Of a stretch of 64,000 nucleotides of DNA, positions 20,001 to 28,526 are shown piece after piece. The translations under genes and the position numbers were made by a program. Source of the DNA: Caulobacter vibrioides (GTDB lineage Bacteria > Pseudomonadota > Alphaproteobacteria > Caulobacterales > Caulobacteraceae); assembly GCA_001449105.1 (NCBI GenBank), contig LNIY01000045.1:1-64000 (forward strand). The letters are read 5' to 3'. The notes beneath the pieces were generated by a model. The model saw only the letters and a list, made by a program, of their open reading frames with translations, made no database searches and had not been told where the DNA came from. Numbering within the stretch: position 1 is the first letter of the stretch; each line of letters starts with the position of its first letter.

Positions 20001-20162
20001 GGCGCGTTCCTGTGGGCGCGGACGATATTACAGCACAGCCTGGACGCCTTGGCCGTCTGCTAGACGACATTGCGAGCGTACGGTCGCGGGCGCCGCTGAC
20101 GCCAAGCTTAAGCGTCCGCGCGCATCGTAACGCGCGAAACGGCGAAAGGCGCCGCCGGTTTT

Positions 20163-20615
20163 TCAGCGAACCGTCAGAACCGCGCCGTGCACGCCCACCA
20201 CCGAGACCCGCGTCCCGGTCGCCGGGGCGCTCTCGTCCTCGGATTCGGCCGCCCACTCCTTGCCGTCGACGAAGACCCGGCCGCGGCCGTTCTCGAAGGC
20301 GGACACCACCTCGGCCGGACGGCCCAGGAGGCGCAGGGTGGGGTCGTTGAGGTCAGGATCGGGCCCGGCCAGGGCCGGCCGCAGGAAGCGGCGGGCCAGG
20401 TAGGTGCTGGCGATGGTCAGCACGGCGAAGAGGGCGATCTCCACCGGCAGGTTGGTCGGCAGCAGCAGGGCTGCGACCCCGACCGCCGCCGCCGAGGCGG
20501 CCGGCCACAAGAGCCAGCCGGTGCCGGTGCCTACCTCGATCGCCAGGAACACGGCGGCCGCCGACAGCCACAGCCAGAACGGATGGGCGATATAGAAGTC
20601 GATCAGGCCGGTCAT
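20163..20615 (-). CDS. NfeD-like membrane protein
   Basis: A 150-residue NfeD-family protein. It has two or three hydrophobic segments (about 12-30, 34-52 and 57-75), then a C-terminal OB-fold domain (about 95-150) with G-R-P-A-E-V and G-R-V-F-V-D-G-K-E-W. NfeD proteins partner with SPFH/stomatin proteins in membrane microdomain or protease-quality-control assemblies. Its stop lies downstream of, and its start 4 bases past, the SPFH gene end, so the two form an operon. This is the short NfeD form without the ClpP-like protease domain. Confidence 0.9.
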   Translation of the reverse strand: MTGLIDFYIAHPFWLWLSAAAVFLAIEVGTGTGWLLWPAASAAAVGVAALLLPTNLPVEIALFAVLTIASTYLARRFLRPALAGPDPDLNDPTLRLLGRPAEVVSAFENGRGRVFVDGKEWAAESEDESAPATGTRVSVVGVHGAVLTVR

Positions 20616-20619
20616 GGCG

Positions 20620-21588
20620 TCAGCCTCCCTTGCGCGGCGCGCTGTTCGGCACGGCGGAGCGCGCGGGCGGGGCGGCGTCCGGCCCGCCCAGTGAGCGGAT
20701 CAGTTCGCCGACCCCGGCCACCGTGCCGGTGATGCCGGCGAAGTCGGCCGGCACGATCACGGTCTTGGCGTTGGGCGAGCGGGCGAGATCCCCGAACGCC
20801 TCGACGTATTTCTGGGCCACGAAGTAGTTGATGGCGTTGACGTCGCCGCGGGCGATGGCCTCCGACACGAAGGCGGTGGCTTTCGCTTCGGCCTCGGCTT
20901 CCCGCTCGCGGGCCTCGGCGTCGCGATAGGCGGCTTCGCGTCGGCCCTCGGCCTGAAGGATGGCCGACTGCTTGGCGCCCTCGGCGCGGGCGATCTGGGC
21001 CTGCTTCTCGCCCTCGGCCTCGGTGATCACGGCGCGACGCTCGCGCTCGGCCTTCATCTGGCGGGCCATGGCGTTGGTGATGTCGGCCGGCGGGGTGAGG
21101 TCCTTGATCTCGATGCGGGCGACCTTGACGCCCCAGGGGCCGGTGGCGTCGTCGATGGTGGCCAGCAGGCGCGAGTTGATGTGGTCGCGCTGGCTCAGCA
21201 CCTCGTCCAACTCCATCGAGCCGACCACGGTGCGCAGGTTGGTCTGGGCCAGCTGGGTGATGGCGTAGATCAGGTTGTCGACGCGATAGGCCGCGGCGGC
21301 CGCGTCCATCACCTGGATGAAGACGATGGCGTCGACGGTCACCGACACGTTGTCCTTGGTGATGACCTCCTGCTTGGGGACGTCGAGCACCTGCTCCATC
21401 ATGTTGACCCGCCGGCCGATGGTCTCGACGAACGGGGTCAGGATGCTGATGCCGGGCTTCAGCGTGCGGGTGTAGCGGCCGAAGCGCTCGACGGTGAACT
21501 CGCGGCCCTGGGGCACGATCTTGATGACGTTGACGACCAGCAGGATCGCCAGCACGAGCAGGACCAGGGGAACCAGATAAGCGGCCAA
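20620..21588 (-). CDS. SPFH/band 7 family protein (QmcA/stomatin-like)
   Basis: A 322-residue membrane-anchored SPFH protein. An N-terminal hydrophobic helix (about 3-20) precedes the band 7 domain starting [17 protein letters not shown] long Glu/Ala/Arg-rich coiled coil (about 180-245) mediates ring assembly, and a Pro/Ala tail ends it. The start is TTG 21588. GGGAGG lies about 8 bases upstream and no ATG is better placed. The nfeD gene begins 4 bases past its stop. It is a probable membrane scaffold controlling proteolysis or fluidity. Confidence 0.92.
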   Translation of the reverse strand: MAAYLVPLVLLVLAILLVVNVIKIVPQGREFTVERFGRYTRTLKPGISILTPFVETIGRRVNMMEQVLDVPKQEVITKDNVSVTVDAIVFIQVMDAAAAAYRVDNLIYAITQLAQTNLRTVVGSMELDEVLSQRDHINSRLLATIDDATGPWGVKVARIEIKDLTPPADITNAMARQMKAERERRAVITEAEGEKQAQIARAEGAKQSAILQAEGRREAAYRDAEAREREAEAEAKATAFVSEAIARGDVNAINYFVAQKYVEAFGDLARSPNAKTVIVPADFAGITGTVAGVGELIRSLGGPDAAPPARSAVPNSAPRKGG

Positions 21589-21763
21589 GTCTACGCCTCC
21601 CGAGAGGGCCGGCCCCGCGGCCTCGCCGCCGATCGCCCGCGCCCATGGGGCGAGGTTAAAGCGTGACAGCCGAAAGTGTGAGCGGTTTCGGCGCCAGTCA
21701 CGCTTTTAGGTTTTAGACTTGAGCCTGCTCCACCTCTTCGGACCTGGTCCGAAGAGGGCGGGC

Positions 21764-22210
21764 TCAACGCGCCCCTCGCCCGTCCGCCACGGAATCCGGC
21801 GCAGCTTGCTCCGGATCGTTGGTCACCACCGTCTGCGACAGCTTGGAGGCCAGGGCGCGGCCGCGCTGGGCGGCCTGGCGCTCGGCCCGGCGGCTCTCGG
21901 GGCTGCAGCCCTCGGGATGGCCGGCCTGGCTGGCCGCGAAGCCGCCGTTGAAGCGGTCGCGCAGCTTGTCGGTGAAGGCCGCGTCGGACTGCTCCACGTC
22001 GATCAGCCGCATCATCCGGGCGCGCCAGAACTGGTCGCCGGCGCCCTCGCAGGCCTGGCGCAGGGCGTGGCTCTGGCCCAGCGCGTAGGCCAGGTCCAGC
22101 AGCCGCTGGCGATCGGCCGGCTCGCGCTCCTGGGCGTGCGCGGGCAGGGCCGCGGGGGCGGTCAGCAAAAGGGCCGCCAGGGCCGGGACGAGGGCGCGCG
22201 CGCGAAGCAT
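21764..22210 (-). CDS. TIGR02301-like exported protein
   Basis: A 148-residue protein with a signal peptide (M-L-R-A-R-A-L-V-P-A-L then a hydrophobic core to A-H-A-Q). The mature helical domain has R-L-L-D-L-A-Y-A-L-G-Q-S-H-A-L-R-Q-A-C and a second Cys in P-E-G-C. The pattern matches, from memory, the alphaproteobacterial conserved family TIGR02301 of unknown function. ATG 22210 was chosen for the signal peptide, since the frame extends further upstream without coding character. It is monocistronic. Confidence 0.8.
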   Translation of the reverse strand: MLRARALVPALAALLLTAPAALPAHAQEREPADRQRLLDLAYALGQSHALRQACEGAGDQFWRARMMRLIDVEQSDAAFTDKLRDRFNGGFAASQAGHPEGCSPESRRAERQAAQRGRALASKLSQTVVTNDPEQAAPDSVADGRGAR

Positions 22211-22421
22211 GGAGCCATTATCGCCGCAAGGGCGCCGCCTGTCATCGCCGCGCCCGCGCCGGGCGAACTGCGCCGTTTCATCCACAGCCGCGCTTGCCCT
22301 TTTGGAGTCGAAACTTCGACTCTTCAGGGCCTTGCTATCAACAAGGATAGGCGTCAGGCTGTGGATAAGTCAGGGGCGGCGAGAAACGACCACTCCGACA
22401 GCGCAGAAGGGAGGACGTGTC

Positions 22422-22631
22422 ATGGCCGAAGTGCATTACGGCGTCGTCCAGGTGGGCGACCGGTGGACCATCATCGGCGATCAGCTCCGGTTCGGGGCCT
22501 ACCGCAACCGCCACGAGGCCGAGCGCGCCGCCACCCGGCTGGCACAGCAGGCCGCGGGTCTGGGACTGCCGGTGCGCATGCACCTGCAGGACGAAACCGG
22601 CCAGCTTCACAGGCCCACCCTCCTGAGCTGA
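22422..22631 (+). CDS. Small DUF2188-like protein
   Basis: A 69-residue cytoplasmic protein. The pattern of a short beta strand pair (Y-G-V-V-Q-V-G-D-R-W-T-I-I-G) followed by a helix rich in Glu/Ala/Arg (H-E-A-E-R-A-A-T-R-L-A) resembles the DUF2188 fold, in which a strand-rich start is followed by an 'EA..A' helix. The assignment is by pattern only. ATG 22422 has an excellent upstream site (AAGGGAGG, about 8 bases). It precedes the Crp/Fnr gene by 70 bases. Confidence 0.7.
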   Translation: MAEVHYGVVQVGDRWTIIGDQLRFGAYRNRHEAERAATRLAQQAAGLGLPVRMHLQDETGQLHRPTLLS

Positions 22632-22700
22632 CGGGTTCACGCAACGAAAGGCGGCCTCCGCGCGCTTAACGGTGAGCAAGCGCCGCCGTTGGATGCCGTC

Positions 22701-23465
22701 ATGGCCGACTCCGCAGAACCCACTTCCGATCGTGAGACCCGCGCCGAGCGGGTGTCGCAGGCCTATGCGGGCAATCGCCTGCTGCAGGCCATGCCCGAAG
22801 AGGCCCGCGCGGCCCTGAAATCGACGATGTCGATGACCGCCCTGGCGCGCGGCCACGTGCTGTTCGACGTCGGCGAGGACGTGCGCAACACCTACCTGCC
22901 GTGCCGGCCGACCATGGTCGCCCTCCTGGTGGTCACCGCCGAGGGGCGCGAGGTCGAGGCCGCCACCATCGGCTGGGAGGGCGCGCTGGGCGGCATCGTC
23001 AGCGGCGGGCTGAAACCCGCCTACGGCCGTGCCGTCGTGCAGGCTCCTGGGCCGGCCTTCATCGTGCCCACCGCGCGGCTGGACGAGATGCGCCAGCGCT
23101 TCCCGGCCATGGGCGACCTCTTCACCCGCTACGCCGACGCCCTGATCGCCCAGATGATGCAGTCGGTGGCCTGCAACGCCCTGCACACCATCGAGCAGCG
23201 CTGCTGCCGCTGGCTGCTGTCGGCCCACGACCGCTCGGGCGAAGACGTCGTGCGCCTGACCCAGGAGGCCCTGGCCGATATGATGGGCGTGCAGCGCACC
23301 ACCGTCACCGCCGCGGCCAAGGTGCTGCAGGCCGACGGCATCATCCAGACCCGCCGGGGCCGCGTCGAGATCCTCGACCGCCGCAAGCTCGAGCGCCGCG
23401 CCTGCGAGTGCTACGCCCAGGTCGAGGCGCATTTCTCGCGCCTGCTGCCCGAGATCAAAGACTAG
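22701..23465 (+). CDS. Crp/Fnr-family transcriptional regulator
   Basis: A 254-residue regulator. The N-terminal cyclic-nucleotide-binding-like beta-barrel covers about 25-140, followed by the dimer helix and a winged helix with L-T-Q-E-A-L-A-D-M-M-G-V-Q-R-T-T-V-T (about 195-212) and the wing R-R-G-R-V-E-I-L-D. It lacks the N-terminal FNR four-cysteine cluster and the cAMP arginine/serine pocket of CRP is not obvious, so the ligand is unknown. Several cysteines sit in the middle (A-C-N, R-C-C-R-W). ATG 22701 is used, and an in-frame TTG at 22689 is an alternative. The AraC gene follows by 78 bases. Confidence 0.88.
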   Translation: MADSAEPTSDRETRAERVSQAYAGNRLLQAMPEEARAALKSTMSMTALARGHVLFDVGEDVRNTYLPCRPTMVALLVVTAEGREVEAATIGWEGALGGIVSGGLKPAYGRAVVQAPGPAFIVPTARLDEMRQRFPAMGDLFTRYADALIAQMMQSVACNALHTIEQRCCRWLLSAHDRSGEDVVRLTQEALADMMGVQRTTVTAAAKVLQADGIIQTRRGRVEILDRRKLERRACECYAQVEAHFSRLLPEIKD

Positions 23466-23543
23466 CCTCCGCTCTCCCCACGATTGCGCCGACCGGCGTT
23501 ACGCGACACTCTCCGCGCCGTTTTCATTCGGGTGCTGGGGAAC

Positions 23544-24680
23544 ATGGCCGATACTGTGGTGCTGATCCTGGCCTCGGCGGGGGCGGGCGTCGGGCTGTTC
23601 GCCGCCGCGCAGTTGGGCGCGCGCCGCGACTGGCGCACCGCGCCCTCGACGGCCCTGGCGGTGTTCCTGCTGCTCAGCGCCCTTTCGGGCCTGGACCTGG
23701 TGCTCGACCGCTCCGGCGCCTATGCCGCAGCGCCCTGGGCGACGGGGATCCTGTGGGTCACGTCGCTGGGCCTGGGGCCGGCGATCCTGGCCTATGTGCT
23801 GGCCATGACCGGCGATCCCGAGCAGGGCTGGACCCCGGCCCGGCTGGCCCGCATCGGCTGGCCGGCCGCCCTGGCCATGCTGCTGGTCCTGCCGTTCTTC
23901 CTGCTGCCCATCTCCACCCGGCTGGCGATCTATACCGGCGTGGGCGCGGAGGCCGATCCGCTGGCCGGACCGCTGCAGCTGGTCTTCGTGGCGCTGTTCC
24001 TGGCCGTGACCCTGGGCTATCTCGCCGCCGCCTTCGCCGTGCTGGGCCGCCACGTGCGGCGGGTGCGCGACCTGTTCTCCAACCTCGAGGACCGCACGCT
24101 GAGCTGGCTGCGGGCCCTTCTGCTGGTGATGCTGGCGGCCTGGCTGTGGGGCGCGGTGAAGTCGGCCCTGGCCGCCGGCGCCGCCCACGAGGGCTGGCTG
24201 GACGCGGCGGCCGCCGCTGTCGAGCTGGCCTGGACCGCCGCCATCGGCCTCTTTGGGCTGTCGCAGAAGCCGATCTACACCCCCCAGACCGAGACGCCGC
24301 AAGTGCTGCCGGCGGCGGGGAAGTACGCCCGCTCGGCCATGCCCGAGGCGCGCCAGGCCGAGATCGCCGCCCGCCTGGAGCAGGCGATGCGAAGCCAGGC
24401 GCTCTACCGCGATCCGCTGCTGTCGCTCAGCGGCCTGGCGGGGCGCATCGGCGTCACGCCCAACCACCTGTCGCAGGTGCTGAACGAGCACCTGGGCCAG
24501 AGCTTCTTCGACTACGTCAACCGCTGGCGGGTCGAGGAGGCGGTGGCGCGCATCGGCGCCTCCGACGAGCCGATCCTGGCCATCGCCTACGAGGTCGGCT
24601 TCAATTCGCGCTCGACCTTCAACGCCGCCGTCAAGAAGCACGCCGGCCGGCCGCCCAGCGCCTTCCGCCCGGTCGCCTGA
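23544..24680 (+). CDS. AraC-family regulator with a membrane-embedded N-terminal domain
   Basis: A 378-residue protein. Residues 1-255 contain about seven hydrophobic segments, and residues 275-378 are an AraC/XylS double helix-turn-helix (L-S-L-S-G-L-A-G-R-I-G-V-T-P-N-H-L-S-Q-V-L-N and later I-A-Y-E-V-G-F-N-S-R-S-T-F-N). This is the integral-membrane sensor plus cytoplasmic AraC design, which likely senses an envelope signal. ATG 23544 follows GGGG; the open frame reaches back to 23484. The MipA/OmpV gene and a CPBP gene follow, and a 15-bp dyad lies just after the stop, a plausible binding site. Confidence 0.88.
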   Translation: MADTVVLILASAGAGVGLFAAAQLGARRDWRTAPSTALAVFLLLSALSGLDLVLDRSGAYAAAPWATGILWVTSLGLGPAILAYVLAMTGDPEQGWTPARLARIGWPAALAMLLVLPFFLLPISTRLAIYTGVGAEADPLAGPLQLVFVALFLAVTLGYLAAAFAVLGRHVRRVRDLFSNLEDRTLSWLRALLLVMLAAWLWGAVKSALAAGAAHEGWLDAAAAAVELAWTAAIGLFGLSQKPIYTPQTETPQVLPAAGKYARSAMPEARQAEIAARLEQAMRSQALYRDPLLSLSGLAGRIGVTPNHLSQVLNEHLGQSFFDYVNRWRVEEAVARIGASDEPILAIAYEVGFNSRSTFNAAVKKHAGRPPSAFRPVA

Positions 24681-24694
24681 CCTCTCCGACCATG

Positions 24695-24709
24695 TCCTGA
24701 CCGGCAGGA
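24695..24709. promoter_or_regulatory. Inverted repeat between araC-type regulator and mipA-like gene
   Basis: TCCTG-ACCGG-CAGGA, a perfect 5-bp dyad with a 5-base centre, 15 bases after the regulator stop and about 100 bases upstream of the MipA/OmpV gene. The following CGGACG is repeated about 30 bases downstream. The position suits a regulator-binding site for the downstream operon. The binding protein is an inference. Confidence 0.4.
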
Positions 24710-24809
24710 TCGGACGCCTTGCTGCTCCGGGCCTGCCCGTTCGGACGACGCCCGCCGCCGCCTTGGCCAGGGTCGTGACCGTCCTCCCCACGTTCGAAAG
24801 AGAACCGTC

Positions 24810-25595
24810 ATGATCGATCGCCTGTGCGGCGCCGCCCTGCTGGCCGGCTGCCTGCTGGTCGCCTTCGCCCCTTCCGCCCGCGCCGAGGAGGAGCCTGAGC
24901 GGCTGTTCCTGCTGGGCGCCGGCGCCTACGCCGCCTCCAACCCCTACGAGAGCGCCAAGGACAAGACCGGGACCGGCGTGCTGCCGCTGTTCTTCTACCA
25001 GGACCGCCGCCTCACCGCCGACCTCAACGGCCTGGCGGTCAAGGCCTACGGGAACGAGCGCTTCACCCTGGAAGGGCGGATCGCGCCGCGTTTCCAGCTG
25101 GTCGATCCGAAGGAGACGCGGAACTTCGCCTTCCTGGAGCGCGACGTCGGCGTCGATGTCGGCGGCCGGGCCAGCGCCGTCTTCGGTCCGGCCACGGTCA
25201 GCCTCGAATACCTGGCCGACGTGTCCGGCGAGACCAAGGGCCAGGAGCTCAATCTCGACCTGACCCTGGCGGCCGCGCCGACCGAGCGCCTGACGCTGGA
25301 GGCCATGGCCGGGCTGTCGTGGAAGGACGAGAAGCTGGCCACCTGGCTCTACGGCCTCAAGACCAGCGAGGTCGGTGCGGGGCGAGCCTACGAGTTTGGC
25401 CGCACGAGCGGCGCGCCGTCGGGCGGGGTGGTCGTGCCGTCGCTGGGCGCGCAGGCCCGCTATCGGATCGGCGAGCGGACCTATGTGATCGCCGCCGCCG
25501 AGGTCGAGCTGTTCGACGAGGACATCACCAACAGTCCCCTGGTCGCCAAGAAGAGCGCCGCCGCCGGCTTCGTCGGCCTGGTCCGCCGGTTCTAG
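24810..25595 (+). CDS. MipA/OmpV-family outer-membrane protein
   Basis: A 261-residue outer-membrane barrel. The signal peptide (residues 1-24, ending A-R-A) is followed by a MipA/OmpV-like sequence: an early G-A-G-A-Y-A-A-S-N-P-Y-E, alternating hydrophobic strands, and a C-terminal R-R-F with final phenylalanine for BAM recognition. Members act as MltA-interacting scaffolds or substrate-inducible pores. It is placed directly after the membrane-anchored AraC regulator and only 1 base before the CPBP gene, so the two downstream genes are likely one transcript under that regulator. Confidence 0.87.
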   Translation: MIDRLCGAALLAGCLLVAFAPSARAEEEPERLFLLGAGAYAASNPYESAKDKTGTGVLPLFFYQDRRLTADLNGLAVKAYGNERFTLEGRIAPRFQLVDPKETRNFAFLERDVGVDVGGRASAVFGPATVSLEYLADVSGETKGQELNLDLTLAAAPTERLTLEAMAGLSWKDEKLATWLYGLKTSEVGAGRAYEFGRTSGAPSGGVVVPSLGAQARYRIGERTYVIAAAEVELFDEDITNSPLVAKKSAAAGFVGLVRRF

Positions 25596-25596
25596 C

Positions 25597-26400
25597 GTGG
25601 CCCCGGTGCACGCGACCCTGATCTCGCCCGGCGTGCCGGCCCGGCTCGTCGCGGTCGGGCGGACGGCGGCGATCCTGCTGATCTGGCTGGCCGCGGTCGC
25701 GCCGATGGCGGTGCTGGCCTGGATCGTCACGCCCCGGCTGATCGCGCCCGGCGATCCGCTGCCGGGCCTGGTCTTCTGGCGGATGATGGTGCTGGGCATG
25801 GCCTGGCAGCTGGTGTTGTCGCTGATGGTGCTGAAGCTGGAGGGCGTGGCCCTGCGCTGGCCCGACCTGCGCCGGCGCCTGTGGTTGACCCCGCCGGTCT
25901 GGCGCTCGACCGGGCGGCCGTTCGTCGGCGCCTTCCTGCTGGTCCCGCTGTTCGTCGCCCTGGGTTTCCTCGGCGACGAGGCCGCCACCCTGCTGTTCCA
26001 GGCCACGCCCCTGGGCGAGCGGCTGGCGGCCCAGGCGCCGGCCTTCGCGATGATCGAGCACCTGATCACGCCCGAGGCCCGGGGGCGATGGGACATCCTG
26101 GGCCTCGCCCTGGTCTCCAGCCTGTTCAACTACGTCCTGGGCGAGGCGCTGCTGTTCCACGGCGTGCTGCTGCCGCGCATGGAGCGGGCCTGGGGGCGGT
26201 GGGCGTGGCTGGGCAACGGGCTGCTGTTCACCGCCTATCACGTCCACAAGTTCTGGCTGATGCCGGGCCTGCTTATCAGCTGCCTCTGCTACGCCCTGCC
26301 GGCCCAGGCCTTCCGGTCCAACTGGCTGGCGGCGGCGGTCCATGGCGTGGAGGGCCTGGTGCTGATCGCCGCCGTGCTGGTGGTGATCCTGCAGCCGTAG
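25597..26400 (+). CDS. CPBP-like (CAAX/Abi family) membrane protein with altered active site
   Basis: A 267-residue multi-pass protein (about seven hydrophobic segments) of CPBP/Abi appearance. The segment around residue 183 reads L-G-E-A-L-L-F-H-G-V-L-L-P-R-M, aligning with the family E-E-x-x-F-R-G but with only one glutamate and His instead of Arg. A second motif has Y-H-V-H near 215 and a third H-G-V-E-G near 250. The loss of the paired Glu makes intramembrane protease activity uncertain. The gene begins one base after the MipA/OmpV stop with a GTG start. Its partner role may be envelope stress. Confidence 0.75.
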   Translation: MAPVHATLISPGVPARLVAVGRTAAILLIWLAAVAPMAVLAWIVTPRLIAPGDPLPGLVFWRMMVLGMAWQLVLSLMVLKLEGVALRWPDLRRRLWLTPPVWRSTGRPFVGAFLLVPLFVALGFLGDEAATLLFQATPLGERLAAQAPAFAMIEHLITPEARGRWDILGLALVSSLFNYVLGEALLFHGVLLPRMERAWGRWAWLGNGLLFTAYHVHKFWLMPGLLISCLCYALPAQAFRSNWLAAAVHGVEGLVLIAAVLVVILQP

Positions 26401-26458
26401 GGGGCGACCTGTAGCGCGTGGCCTCAATTGGGCGGCGTATCGGATCCAGCTATTTTCT

Positions 26459-26572
26459 CGTCATCCCGGAAAGCCCGAAGGGCTTATCCGGGACCCAGTG
26501 GCCGGCGCACTGCAGGTGACCCCTGGGTCCCGGCTCTACGGCCCGCTACGCGGCCCTTCGGCAGGGATGACG
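26459..26572. repeat. Intergenic inverted repeat, family A copy 2
   Basis: Termini CGTCATCCC (26459-26467) and GGGATGACG (26564-26572) with an inner CCGGGACCCAG / CTGGGTCCCGG pairing. It lies between convergent genes, the CPBP end and the lipoprotein end. Confidence 0.8.
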
Positions 26573-26605
26573 CGTAAAAAGTATTCACGCAATCGAGTTC
26601 GACCC

Positions 26606-27130
26606 CTACGGCTTGGCCGGCGCTTCCGGCACCGGCGCGGTGGAGGGATCGGCGGGCTTGCCGGCGGCGAACAGGTGGGTCTCGGGGGCGCCGGCCTTCA
26701 CCTTGGCGGCGTCCTCGCAGAACTGGGCCTTGTCCTCGATGTGCGAGCCGATCATCGCCCCGCTGGCCATGCCCAGGAACATGATCACCGCGTCGCGCTG
26801 GTGGGCCTTCTCGGCGTCGGTCTGCTCGGGCGGGCCCAGCGTCAGGACGGCGTCGACGGCGCGGCCCATCTTCAGGGGATCGACCGCCAGGTCGGCGCAC
26901 AGCGACGAGGCGGCCATGAAGTATCCCATGTTGAGGATGCGGCCCTGCTGTTCGCCCGTGAAGGTCGGCGACATCAGGTCGGCCAGCAACTCGCCGGTCT
27001 CCTGGTGGGCGGCGTCCTTGCCGACCGGCGCGGGGGCGGTGGCGGCCTCCTTGGTCTCGGGCTTGGGCGTGCAGCCGGCGACGAGGGCGGTCGCGGCCAG
27101 GGCGAACGTTAGGGTGCGGAGGGTCTGCAT
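26606..27130 (-). CDS. Lipoprotein of unknown function
   Basis: A 174-residue lipoprotein. The signal reads M-Q-T-L-R-T-L-T-F-A-L-A and ends in the lipobox L-V-A-G-C. The mature part is Ala/Pro/Glu-rich at both ends with a helical core (G-E-L-L-A-D-L-M-S and M-G-Y-F-M-A-A-S-S-L-C) and a second Cys. I chose ATG 27130 because GGGAGG lies 6 bases upstream; an ATG at 27136 abuts the ribosome site. The family is not recognised. A glycine-zipper protein and an RcnB-like protein precede it on the same strand. Confidence 0.8.
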   Translation of the reverse strand: MQTLRTLTFALAATALVAGCTPKPETKEAATAPAPVGKDAAHQETGELLADLMSPTFTGEQQGRILNMGYFMAASSLCADLAVDPLKMGRAVDAVLTLGPPEQTDAEKAHQRDAVIMFLGMASGAMIGSHIEDKAQFCEDAAKVKAGAPETHLFAAGKPADPSTAPVPEAPAKP

Positions 27131-27147
27131 GGTCATCCTCCCGAGCC

Positions 27148-27678
27148 TCAGTACCGATAGCCGAATTCGCGCGACGTCCACGACGGCGAATAGCCGCGTC
27201 CGCGCTCGTAGCAGGCTCGCTGCGAGGGGTAGCAGTCGACGCCCCGGGCGGGCGAGTAGGGCGGGTCGCGGCGGCGGTCGTCGTCGTCGCGGTAGCGGTC
27301 GTCCTCGTGCTTCTTCTTCGACGAGGCGGCCGCCGCGGCCAGGATGCCGATGGCCAGGGCCCCGGCGACGATGGCCCCGGTGTTGTCCTTCTTGCCGCCG
27401 CGCCCGGCGTTGCATTCCGAGGTCGGCCGCCGGTCGATGGTGTCGTAGCGGCCGTCGTCGACGAACAGGTTGATGCACTCGCGGTCGCCCGGGTGCCACC
27501 AGTACTGCACGCCGCCGTCGGTGTGATCGAGTTGGTAGCCGCGCGAGCGCAGGCTGTTCTCGCCCTGGCCGGCGCGGGCGCCGACCAGGTCGCGCGGCTG
27601 GGCGGCGGCGGCCAGCGAGGTCGCCAGCACGCTGAAGCCCGCGAGGGCCGCCACGGCGGCCTTCGTCGTCTTGCTCAT
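27148..27678 (-). CDS. Exported glycine-zipper-like protein
   Basis: A 176-residue protein with a signal peptide (M-S-K-T-T-K-A-A, hydrophobic, ending A-A-A-Q). A globular part has three tryptophan/cysteine features (Y-W-W-H-P-G-D-R-E-C). A single hydrophobic glycine/alanine segment (A-I-V-A-G-A-L-A-I-G-I-L-A) is followed by a charged Lys/Asp/Arg stretch and a C-terminal domain with two cysteines. ATG 27678 is at the signal peptide; upstream codons lack coding character. It is 17 bases upstream of the lipoprotein. Function unknown. Confidence 0.75.
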   Translation of the reverse strand: MSKTTKAAVAALAGFSVLATSLAAAAQPRDLVGARAGQGENSLRSRGYQLDHTDGGVQYWWHPGDRECINLFVDDGRYDTIDRRPTSECNAGRGGKKDNTGAIVAGALAIGILAAAAASSKKKHEDDRYRDDDDRRRDPPYSPARGVDCYPSQRACYERGRGYSPSWTSREFGYRY

Positions 27679-27704
27679 CTGGGTCTCCGGGCTTGGAGGC
27701 GGGA

Positions 27705-28373
27705 TCAGTAGAATGCGCCGTAGATCACGTCGACGACGCGGCCGGTGCGCCACTCGACCAGCAGCAGGTCGGGTCCGTAGCGCACCCAGCGATAGCCGTA
27801 GGGCGGGCCGCCCAGGCCCAGGCGCCAGTAGTCCTCGTAGACATAGCCGGAGCTCAGGAACAGCGCGGGCAGGATCCCGCCGATCGTCCAGCGGCGATAG
27901 CGCTGGCCGGGCGGATAGCGCCAGCGGCCGCCCTGGACGGGTCGGAAGCCGGGCGGGCGGCCGCCGCCCGGACGGTGCGGACCGGTCGGCGGATTGGGGC
28001 CCGGACGATTGGGCGGACGTTGCGACGACGGCGGCCGCGTGGACGGCGGGCGCGAGGGCGAGCCGCCGCCGCCGGGACGGCCCGGCTGGGATCCGCCGCC
28101 GGGATGCCCCGGACCATGCCCCTGGCCGGGACCGCCCGAGCCGTGCCCCGGACCTTGTCCCGATCCCTGGCCGGGCGGACGTCCGCCGGGCCCTGCGCCG
28201 CCGGAGCCCTGGCCGGGGCGTTGTCCCTGGCCCTGTCCCTGGCCCTGTCCGGGACCCTGGTTGCCGGGGCCCTGGCCTCCGGGCCCGTGGCCGCCATGGC
28301 CTTGGCCCTGGGCCTGGGCCAATCCTGGGAAAGCGGCCAGCAGGCCGAAGGCGAGCAGTTTGCGGCGGTCCAT
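27705..28373 (-). CDS. RcnB-like exported protein with Gly/Pro/Gln low-complexity region
   Basis: A 222-residue protein. After a signal peptide (M-D-R-R-K-L-L-A-F-G-L ending A-Q-A) it has about 100 residues of GQG, GPG, GHG and PPG repeats, then a conserved C-terminal domain (about 145-222) with R-W-R-Y-P-P-G-Q-R-Y-R-R-W, L-G-x-P-P-Y-G-Y-R-W-V-R-Y-G and D-x-x-L-V. That domain matches RcnB/YohN-like proteins linked to nickel/cobalt homeostasis. Low-complexity DNA over the tract is coding, not a separate repeat. It is 27 bases upstream of the zipper protein. Confidence 0.82.
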   Translation of the reverse strand: MDRRKLLAFGLLAAFPGLAQAQGQGHGGHGPGGQGPGNQGPGQGQGQGQGQRPGQGSGGAGPGGRPPGQGSGQGPGHGSGGPGQGHGPGHPGGGSQPGRPGGGGSPSRPPSTRPPSSQRPPNRPGPNPPTGPHRPGGGRPPGFRPVQGGRWRYPPGQRYRRWTIGGILPALFLSSGYVYEDYWRLGLGGPPYGYRWVRYGPDLLLVEWRTGRVVDVIYGAFY

Positions 28374-28526
28374 TGGCGGCTCCTGGAAAGCGGGAGGAAG
28401 GACGTCATCGCGCCGGCCATGGCCGGGTAGAGGGCTAGCAAAGACCCAAACAGGCCCAGCTTCAACCCATGGTGTGGTGCAGGCGCACGATTTCGCGCGA
28501 AACCGGCAAGGCGGGACGCGAGCCGT

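Noticed and set aside
27994-28350. Low-complexity GC-rich tract seen as a possible repeat element
   Set aside because: It codes for the Gly/Pro/Gln-rich region of the RcnB-like protein and stays in frame with no repeat termini.
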